Origin: Niastella sp. OAS944
Lineage (GTDB): Bacteria; Bacteroidota; Bacteroidia; Chitinophagales; Chitinophagaceae
NCBI GenBank assembly: GCA_024809215.1
Contig: JANUBW010000001.1
Location: 620,001 to 684,000 of the forward strand
Reading direction: 5' to 3'
Length of the DNA stretch: 64,000 bases
The notes below the pieces were generated by a model. That model searched no databases. It saw only the letters and a list, made by a program, of their open reading frames with translations, and was not told where the DNA came from. The translations under genes were made by a program, and so were the position numbers. Every line of letters starts with the position of its first letter. Position 1 is the stretch's first letter. Below, in pieces: positions 58,711-64,000 of this stretch.

Positions 58711-59055
58711 ATGGAACAAATCCAACAAGAGTCGTATATAAAGAAGCGCACATACAGATCAGCAGAACAAATAGAGAAATGCCTGAACGATCAGGCGCAA
58801 AGCGGCCTAACAATAAAGGCATACTGCGAAGCAATTGGCATTAGTGAAAAGAACTTTTATCGGTGGACCGAAAAGTATCGCGGTCGGAAGGTAAAGCGGC
58901 GTAAAAGAAGCCAAGCTGCGGCGGCAGGGTTTGCCAAAATAGAATTACTCCAGTGCGATACGACTACTAATCAACCTGCTCTTTTTGCCGAAATAGGCAG
59001 TCTCCGTATTTATAAAGAAGTGCCAGTCGAATATCTAAAAACGCTGCTATCATGA
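58711..59055 (+). CDS. tnpA: IS66 TnpA-like accessory protein
   Basis: 114 residues from ATG 58711. Helix-turn-helix protein of the transposase-8 type (YRSAEQIEKCLNDQAQSGL, IKAYCEAIGISEKNFYRWTE) with a basic linker (GRKVKRRKRSQAAAAG) and a beta tail. Needed with TnpB and TnpC for IS66 movement. Its stop overlaps the TnpB start as ATGA. Confidence 0.93.
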   Translation: MEQIQQESYIKKRTYRSAEQIEKCLNDQAQSGLTIKAYCEAIGISEKNFYRWTEKYRGRKVKRRKRSQAAAAGFAKIELLQCDTTTNQPALFAEIGSLRIYKEVPVEYLKTLLS

Positions 59056-59432
59056 GTAAGTTGTTTTCGGTTCAGGAAACCGTGAATTATTATTTATATC
59101 GCAAGCCGGTAAAGATGTCTAAATCATTTGACAGCCTGGCCGCATTAGTACGAACAGAGCTTGATAGAGATATCGTCAACGGAGACGTGTTTATATTTTT
59201 GAACCGTAATCGTACTATGATAAAGGTGCTGGTGTATGAAAAGAAAGGCTTCAGCATATTTTACAGAAGGCTTGACGAAGGCTCTTTTGTATTGCCAGCC
59301 ATTACCAGTGACCAGGTAGGTTATAAAATGAGTACAGAGCAAATCATGTCCATGCTCAGCGGCATGACCCTGGAAGACGGTGGTTATATTAAAGCTGGTA
59401 AATATGAACCATTGCTAGGCGCTCAGGCCTGA
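59052..59432 (+). CDS. tnpB: IS66 TnpB-like accessory protein (IS66 Orf2 family)
   Basis: 126 residues from ATG 59052, overlapping TnpA by four bases, so translation is coupled. Family motifs: KSFDSLAALVRTELDRDIVN, GDVFIFLNRNRTMIKVLVYE, GFSIFYRRLDEGSFVLPAI. Exact role in transposition is not known. Confidence 0.95.
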   Translation: MSKLFSVQETVNYYLYRKPVKMSKSFDSLAALVRTELDRDIVNGDVFIFLNRNRTMIKVLVYEKKGFSIFYRRLDEGSFVLPAITSDQVGYKMSTEQIMSMLSGMTLEDGGYIKAGKYEPLLGAQA

Positions 59433-59492
59433 GTAACTCACATATGTGAAAAACTAAATTGGTACCTACGATAGTCATACGTAGTTGTATGC

Positions 59493-61205
59493 TTGTTTAA
59501 ATATAAGCAATCATCAACAACGTATCTTTTGCTTATTACACCAGAACATCAGGCATTACAGGATAAATACCAGCAACTGCTATTCCGAAGCATGCAGTTC
59601 GATGCCATCATTGAGCAAAAGGATGAAGTTATACAACAACTGAAAAATGAAATTACTCCACTCAAAAATGCTGTAGAACAGCTGATAGTAGAAGTTAAGC
59701 TACAAAGAGAAGAAAATGCTTCCCTACTGAACATCATTAAGGAAAAAGACAAACGACTTCAAAAATTAGAGCTGATCGAATACCAGTATCAGCAGTTAAC
59801 CAAACTGGTTTACAGCCGCAGCAGTGAAAAATCTTCCGCTATTATACCTGGCCAACTTCAATTAGGTATCAATACTGACGTCGTAGAAGTATGCAATATC
59901 AACGATGGTCAAAAGATAGAATCTTACACAAAATTAAAGTCTGAAAAGAAGAAGCACCCAGGGCGAAACGAAATACCTGCCCACATTGAGCGCAAGTATA
60001 TCGATATGCATCCTGAAAATCTCCCGGAAGATGCCGAGCATTTTGATACAATAGAAACGGAACAACTGGAATACGATCCGGCCCGTTTGTTTGCAACCGT
60101 TTATCGCAGATACAAGTATAAGCGCAGCACTCCAAACGGTTCTACCGAGTTCTTCATAGCCAGCCTGCCTGAAGAAAAGGATAAAAGCCTGGCTGCTCCT
60201 TCACTTAAAGCTCACGTAACAACAGAGAAGTTCCTGTGGCACATGCCCATCCACCGGCAAATGCAGAAGTTTGCGCAAAGCGGGATCATCCTATCTGAGA
60301 ATACAATAGGTGATTGGATCAACGGCACCTGTCGCAGTCTTACTGCTATTTATGACGCCCTGCGGCAAAATATCGTTAAGCCAGCCTGTGGTTACATGAT
60401 GGCCGATGAAACAAGAATAGATGTTCTTGATAGCGAGAAAGTAAAGGGTAAAAAATCACATCTGGATTGGATGTGGAGCTATTGCAATCCTGTGGATCGG
60501 TTGGTCTTCTTCGAATATCATAAAGGGAGAGGAAACAAAGATGCCAGACCAGTATTACAGAACTATCAAGGCTATCTACATAGTGACGGCTTTAATGTCT
60601 ATAAGCATTTTGGGAGCCAACCAGGTGTAACCCATATCTGCTGTAATGCACACGCCAGAAGAAAATTCCATGAAGCCAAATTGACTGATAAAACCCGAGC
60701 AGAACATGCATTGATGCTGTATAGTAAGCTATACGGCATAGAAAGTTACTGTAAAGAACAAAACCTCAGTTTCGATCAACGATTTAAAATACGTCAGGAG
60801 AAATCTGTCCCAATCTTTGACGAATTGGCTGGCTGGATAAAGGAACAGATACCCATGTTAACAACATTGCGAAGCCCGATAGGCAAAGCACTGGCTTACT
60901 TTTCTGAAAGAGAGAAGCAACTCGGTATGTTCCTGCATGACGGTATGCTACTAATGGATACTAATCTTATCGAGAACGCCATACGGCCCATCGCCTTAGG
61001 TCGAAACAACTTCCTTTTTGCAGGATCACATGATGCTGCACAAAATGCTGCGATTATATACTCACTGCTAGCCACCTGCAAGCTGCATGATGTTAATGCT
61101 TATGATTGGCTCAAGTATGTGCTTACTGCTATGCCTACCTTCCCTGCGAGCAGAATCAAAGAGCTGCTGCCTCATAACTGGAAAGGATCTATAATCGAGC
61201 CATAA
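59493..61205 (+). CDS. tnpC: IS66 transposase TnpC
   Basis: 570 residues starting at TTG 59493; the first ATG is 33 codons further on. N-terminal coiled coil (about 20-95) for multimerisation, a region resembling zf-IS66 (about 150-205) in which the usual Cys ligands appear to be absent, then the DDE domain with the metal residues in ADETRIDVL (about 304), YLHSDGFNVY (about 363) and NLIENAIRP (about 493), and the C-terminal IS66 tail (LLATCKLHDVNAYDWLKYVL). All parts look intact, so the element may still be active. Confidence 0.95.
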   Translation: MFKYKQSSTTYLLLITPEHQALQDKYQQLLFRSMQFDAIIEQKDEVIQQLKNEITPLKNAVEQLIVEVKLQREENASLLNIIKEKDKRLQKLELIEYQYQQLTKLVYSRSSEKSSAIIPGQLQLGINTDVVEVCNINDGQKIESYTKLKSEKKKHPGRNEIPAHIERKYIDMHPENLPEDAEHFDTIETEQLEYDPARLFATVYRRYKYKRSTPNGSTEFFIASLPEEKDKSLAAPSLKAHVTTEKFLWHMPIHRQMQKFAQSGIILSENTIGDWINGTCRSLTAIYDALRQNIVKPACGYMMADETRIDVLDSEKVKGKKSHLDWMWSYCNPVDRLVFFEYHKGRGNKDARPVLQNYQGYLHSDGFNVYKHFGSQPGVTHICCNAHARRKFHEAKLTDKTRAEHALMLYSKLYGIESYCKEQNLSFDQRFKIRQEKSVPIFDELAGWIKEQIPMLTTLRSPIGKALAYFSEREKQLGMFLHDGMLLMDTNLIENAIRPIALGRNNFLFAGSHDAAQNAAIIYSLLATCKLHDVNAYDWLKYVLTAMPTFPASRIKELLPHNWKGSIIEP

Positions 61206-61252
61206 CACCAAAATGAAATATTCCTTCGATCGGCAGATGAGTTTTTATACCT

Positions 61253-61272
61253 GTCGTTCCCCGGGACTTTAC
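61253..61272 (-). repeat. IS66 right terminal inverted repeat
   Basis: Read on the minus strand from 61272 it begins GTAAAGTCCCGGGGAACGAC, matching the left end in 16 of 20 positions. It lies 48 bases past the transposase stop, as expected for IS66. Confidence 0.8.
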
Positions 61273-61332
61273 GACGATTTAGACAAAATCGCCAATATTT
61301 TGGAGTTAATTTTCCCCGAGTTGCAAGTTTAA
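61273..61332 (+). pseudogene. Severed gene end directly abutting the IS66 right end
   Basis: Right after the IS end the DNA reads in one frame DDLDKIANILELIFPELQV and stops at 61332, and a strong terminator follows at once. This is the tail of a gene whose body is missing: left of the IS lies another gene's terminator and no matching 5-prime part. It fits a deletion next to the IS, and explains the lack of a target duplication. The parent protein is not recognised. Confidence 0.6.
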
Positions 61333-61359
61333 AAAAAGGAAGCGATTTGCTTCCTTTTT
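61331..61359 (+). terminator. Rho-independent terminator of the severed gene
   Basis: Stem AAAAAAGGAAGC (61331-61342) with GCTTCCTTTTTT (61348-61359), five-base loop, running into a T-run. It starts inside the stop codon of the severed gene, supporting that a real gene ended here. Confidence 0.85.
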
Positions 61360-61772
61360 TTGCCCAAAAAATAATTTTTCCATTATGCCGCCATCGAAGG
61401 GCGTTCTTTAGGCGTGCATACCCGCTTAAACAGTTGACAGACAAATATTTGCGTTCAAATGGCAGTAAACAAGCTGATGTATTATCAAAGGTTTACTCAC
61501 AATTTCGCTAGGTAGTGCTTTTGGGGATAGCACCCCTGCAAATTAAAAGGGAGGTATCAAAAATAGACGAAGGTCCTGAGAATCGCGTCCTGTTTCCATC
61601 AGGTATCCGAATAAAAGAGGGTTCACTTCATCAATACACCTCTTTTTCATTATTACCGATAAACTTTTCAAAAATATTTATCCAAATCCGATGAAAATCT
61701 TCTGAAGCCGTCCGACATTATTTTATCAAACCTGTTAGCATGGCCCTTGCAAACTCTACTTTCCAACCAAAT

Positions 61773-61853
61773 GTTCTTTAGGATAGGCAGCCTGACAGGC
61801 TACCGAAGGTTTAGTGCAATAAGGCTTTTGCAAAATACGGACGACAGAATACC
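61773..61853. repeat. Direct repeat, left copy (flanks the ATPase gene)
   Basis: The core GGATAGGCAGCCTGACAGGC followed by TACCGAAGGTTTAGTGCAA is identical in the right copy at 63713-63793. Less conserved similarity continues for about 35 more bases (TTTGCAAAA and GGAC shared). The two copies lie 1940 bp apart and bracket the ATPase gene. Confidence 0.9.
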
Positions 61854-61973
61854 GCCTGCATTGGTAATTCTAATCAACTTTTGTACTTTGGTCGTAGTAA
61901 TTAAAAAGTTACGGCCAAGCGAACTGACGGAATTCTAATACCCGTACTTCGCAAAGCCCCGAACGTTAGTGGC
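61815..61973. repeat. Long imperfect palindrome upstream of the ATPase, attC-like
   Basis: Left arm from about 61815 (GCAATAAGGCTTTTGCAAAA, then TACGGA and AGAATACCG) pairs with the right arm ending at 61973 (CGGAATTCT ... CGTACTTCGCAAAGCC ... GTTAGTGGC). The right end GTTAGTGGC fits the integron R-prime core pattern GTTRRRY, and 23 bases separate it from the ATPase ATG, as in gene cassettes. Alignment was by eye. Confidence 0.5.
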
Positions 61974-61996
61974 AACCCTAATATAAGAACGAAAAA

Positions 61997-63607
61997 ATGA
62001 AGATCAAGAAAATACAGTTAAAAAATGGATATAAGCGATTTCATGATCTAACAATAGACCTTGGGGATGATCCCAAAAGAATTGTTGCATTAGTAGGGCC
62101 TAATGGCTGTGGGAAAAGCAGTGTAATAGACGGATTTCTCTATATCGCTAACGCCCATGGAAAGATTGGTAATCAAGAGCAAAAAGACCACCATTACCAC
62201 TCGATGAATCAAGCGCCAAACTACAATTGGCAAAACATTACTATTCAATTTACAACAGGTGACTTTCCTACGGTTAGACAACAAAATGAACAAGTTGGTA
62301 AGGGTCAGACTGTATTTTCGTTCCGCAGTCCCTATCGTTACAATAGCCATTTGAAAGTAACGCAATCACAAGCTACTTCAGAAATAAGTTTAAATAGTTA
62401 TGGTGCAACAGCCACATCAGACCTCGATGACAAAATGGTTGAAAACTACAGGCGCCTTTATATTAAATATAACAAATATTTAAATCAAACTGACTGTAAA
62501 CCCAGCGAAGCGAAAGCAAAAATTATAGGTGACTTAAATTCATCGCTTCGTAACTGTCTCGACCTTGAAATAGTTAGTATTGGGGACATCGAGGCTAATC
62601 AAGGTACTTTATATTTTAAAAAAAGTGACCACCCTAAAGAGTTTGAGTTTAACGTACTTTCTTCAGGTGAAAAAGAAGTTGTAGACATTCTATTGGATTT
62701 GTACTTACGACAAGATAAATATGATAATACGGTTTTTCTTATTGATGAGCCGGAATTACACATTAATACATCAATTCAAAAGAAACTTCTCTTAGAAATA
62801 AATAAATTAATAAAACCAAATTGCCAAATTTGGATTGCCACACATAGCATTGGATTTTTAAGAGCATTGCAAGATGAACTAAAAGATGACTGTCAAATAA
62901 TCCAGTTTAAAAAAGGAATCAATTGGGCATCGTCGGTACAGGTTCTCAAACCAATCAAAAAGACACTTGCAAAGTGGAAGGAAATCTTCGAAACGGCATT
63001 GGATGATCTGACAGGGTTAGTGAGCCCAAGACGTATTATTTATTGCGAAGGAAAAGATAGACCTGGCCAAAATGGAGAAGAAAAGGGTTTTGACGCAAAA
63101 GTGTTCAACAATATTTTTGGCGAAAAGTATCACGACACTTTATTTATTTCAAGTGGTGGTAACACTGAACTTGATCAGCGAAGTGAAATAGCTCTAGCGA
63201 TTTTAACTAAAGTGTTTTCAGATATCCAAATATTTGTCTTAAAAGACAGAGATGTTTCATCTGGAAAACTAACTACCGAGAACGATCGCCAAGTTTATCT
63301 TCAAAATAATCCACAGCATTTCAGAATAATGAAGCGTTGGGAGATTGAAAATTATCTATTCGACAAAGAAGTTTTAAAAGCATACTGTAATAAACATGGC
63401 CTGACCTTTAATGAAACGGAATATGATAAATTCGTAATAAATATTACTGACCAAAATATTAAAGACAATACAAAGCATATTAAAAATTTCTGCGGCATAA
63501 CAACAAGTATTAACCAAGAGACATTTAAGCTGACATTATCACAATACGTGACAGAAGACATGTCGGTGTTCAAAGAATTGGAGCAATGTATATTCAATAG
63601 ACAGTAA
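61997..63607 (+). CDS. AAA/ABC-type ATPase fused to a TOPRIM/DUF4435-like domain, candidate anti-phage protein
   Basis: 536 residues from ATG 61997. The ATPase half has Walker A GPNGCGKSS (34-42), ABC signature LSSGEKE (221-227), Walker B VFLIDE (246-251) and the switch His in ATHS (281-284), as in AAA_15/AAA_21 and OLD-family proteins. The C-terminal half has TOPRIM-like acidic residues: YCEGKD (Glu 351), LKDRD (Asp 417 and 419) and RWEIENYL (447-454), the last typical of DUF4435. ATPase plus TOPRIM nucleases are known in OLD systems, and ATPase with separate DUF4435 protein forms the PARIS defence system (AriA/AriB). Here both are in one chain, like fused PARIS variants. The gene is alone between two palindromes, suggesting a mobile defence cassette. 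Defence is inferred. Confidence 0.85.
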   Translation: MKIKKIQLKNGYKRFHDLTIDLGDDPKRIVALVGPNGCGKSSVIDGFLYIANAHGKIGNQEQKDHHYHSMNQAPNYNWQNITIQFTTGDFPTVRQQNEQVGKGQTVFSFRSPYRYNSHLKVTQSQATSEISLNSYGATATSDLDDKMVENYRRLYIKYNKYLNQTDCKPSEAKAKIIGDLNSSLRNCLDLEIVSIGDIEANQGTLYFKKSDHPKEFEFNVLSSGEKEVVDILLDLYLRQDKYDNTVFLIDEPELHINTSIQKKLLLEINKLIKPNCQIWIATHSIGFLRALQDELKDDCQIIQFKKGINWASSVQVLKPIKKTLAKWKEIFETALDDLTGLVSPRRIIYCEGKDRPGQNGEEKGFDAKVFNNIFGEKYHDTLFISSGGNTELDQRSEIALAILTKVFSDIQIFVLKDRDVSSGKLTTENDRQVYLQNNPQHFRIMKRWEIENYLFDKEVLKAYCNKHGLTFNETEYDKFVINITDQNIKDNTKHIKNFCGITTSINQETFKLTLSQYVTEDMSVFKELEQCIFNRQ

Positions 63608-63614
63608 AAAGGCA

Positions 63615-63757
63615 GCCACTAACATGCCTGGGCTACCAGCGTAGCTCCCTCCGAAGAACGTTTTGTAGTGCGCATAACAATTGATTTTTTGTTGAAATCA
63701 AAAGCTACAAACGTTCTTTCGGATAGGCAGCCTGACAGGCTACCGAAGGTTTAGTGC
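63615..63757. repeat. 143-bp imperfect palindrome downstream of the ATPase, attC-like
   Basis: Begins GCCACTAAC eight bases after the ATPase stop and ends GTTTAGTGC. The inner arms TCCGAAGAACGTTTTGTAG (63650-63668) and CTACAAACGTTCTTTCGGA (about 63704-63722) pair over nearly 19 bp, and outer parts pair with gaps. Length, terminal boxes and bulged arms resemble integron attC sites (typically 55-141 bp). Alternative: a large terminator or MITE. Confidence 0.6.
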
Positions 63758-63793
63758 AACAAAAGTATTTGCAAAAGCAGGACATTGGAAGAA
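63713..63793. repeat. Direct repeat, right copy
   Basis: Second copy of the repeat at 61773-61853, forming the right arm of the 143-bp palindrome and extending past it. It runs up to the point where the recombinase remnant starts. Confidence 0.9.
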
Positions 63794-64000
63794 AAGTACT
63801 TTGTAAAGGAACAGATCAGCGAAGAAACCTTTCAAAAATTCTATCCGAAATATGTGGAGGAAAGGGATAAAATTTTGCAAGTAATGCCCAAAACTCCTGT
63901 AAGCGTTTCGAACCTGGAAATTAAGCTGAATGAAGCGATGACATTTTCGTCAAAACTCAATACCATATGAACTTCCAGCAGTTTCGCCTCTAAAGAAAGA
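63785..64000 (+). pseudogene. Serine recombinase C-terminal remnant with a premature stop, cut by the right edge
   Basis: The frame reads EEKYFVKEQISEETFQKFYP, then KYVEERDKILQ and NLEIKLNEAMTFSSKLNTI, the coiled-coil end of large Bacteroidota serine recombinases. A TGA at 63968-63970 stands where family members have Trp (…IW.SS…), and the same frame continues as TSSSFASKER to the edge. There is no start or catalytic domain: the frame closes upstream at a TAG about 63752. This is a decayed mobile-element gene. Confidence 0.7.

Larger units (their letters stand above)
58635..61272 (+). mobile_element. IS66-family insertion sequence, complete, 2638 bp
   Basis: Three genes tnpA-tnpB-tnpC lie between imperfect terminal inverted repeats that begin with the IS66 hallmark GTAA: left end GTAAACGCCCGAGGAAC (58635-58651) and right end, read inward, GTAAAGTCCCGGGGAAC (from 61272 leftward). 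About 15 of the first 20 positions agree. IS66 elements normally leave 8-bp target duplications, but the flanks are TCTTTTTT on the left and GACGATTT on the right, which differ. The element therefore lost a flank or took part in a rearrangement after insertion. Confidence 0.9.
61360..61996. other. Gene-poor region between IS66 and the ATPase cassette
   Basis: No intact gene. A frame at 61512-61692 ends with VLFPSGIRI and SFSLLPINF, faintly like the tail of a serine recombinase, but I do not consider it proven. The right part holds a direct-repeat copy (61773-61853) and an imperfect palindrome reaching 61973, just before the ATPase start. Confidence 0.45.

Noticed and set aside
61399-61408. 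Alternative IS66 right end (GGGCGTTCTT)
   Set aside because: It matches the left end over only ten bases, while 61253-61272 matches over 20 and begins with GTAA as IS66 requires.
61512-61692. Frame ending VLFPSGIRI...SFSLLPINF resembling a serine recombinase tail
   Set aside because: The similarity is limited to a few residues, and the conserved Arg-Thr block of recombinase ends is missing, so I do not call it a gene remnant.
61747-61938. Plus-strand frame of 63 codons
   Set aside because: It runs across the direct repeat and the palindrome, starts at TTG and has no protein-like pattern.

Overview
The window reads as chromosomal DNA of a Bacteroidota bacterium, most likely of the Chitinophagales (Chitinophaga/Niastella type). 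The signs are two SusC/SusD-type loci driven by ECF sigma/FecR pairs, several secreted proteins ending in type IX secretion (T9SS) sorting domains, class I OMP_b-brl-type outer-membrane proteins, few Shine-Dalgarno sequences, and Bacteroidota-specific families (DUF4974, DUF6528, DUF3291, DUF5675-like). No tRNA, rRNA or CRISPR array was seen.

Layout. 1-7110 (minus strand): a glycan locus with a GH127 beta-L-arabinofuranosidase, an ECF sigma factor, a FecR anti-sigma factor and a SusC receptor that runs off the left edge. 7440-12650: a T9SS cargo protein, then luciferase-like monooxygenase, pirin, Crp/Fnr regulator and alpha/beta hydrolase (general stress and detoxification genes). 12857-26160: a FemAB-like acyltransferase, a membrane TPR/HTH regulator, a cluster of small orphan genes, remnants of T9SS and amidohydrolase genes joined at one point, a membrane-anchored winged-helix regulator, secreted and lipoproteins, a membrane class III nucleotidyl cyclase and an N-acetyltransferase. 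26180-30975: an accessory block of small unrecognised genes that contains three pairs of paralogues. 31233-39398: pyrophosphatase, DUF421 membrane protein, TonB-type outer-membrane protein, two serine hydrolases, a GlxA-type regulator and a DUF6193-like gene.

39473-50526 (minus strand) is a complete polysaccharide utilisation locus: ECF sigma, FecR, SusC, SusD, DUF6528 lipoprotein, Tat-like six-hairpin glycosidase and a secreted metallophosphoesterase, closed by a 17-bp-stem terminator. SusC should signal through FecR to the sigma factor, SusC/SusD should import oligosaccharides, and the glycosidase should cut them. 51035-56329 holds housekeeping and regulatory genes (YkvA, fatty acid desaturase, HxlR, ketopantoate reductase, AraC), including a DUF3291 gene broken by one missing base.

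56461-64000 is AT-rich accessory DNA: orphan genes, a frameshifted acetyltransferase, an IS66 element (58635-61272) lacking a matching target duplication, and at the right edge a single gene encoding an ABC/OLD-type ATPase fused to a TOPRIM/DUF4435-like domain. That gene sits alone between two long imperfect palindromes that resemble integron attC sites, next to a serine-recombinase remnant. This looks like a mobile anti-phage gene cassette and is the most promising item here. The second is the paired-paralogue block at 26809-30975.
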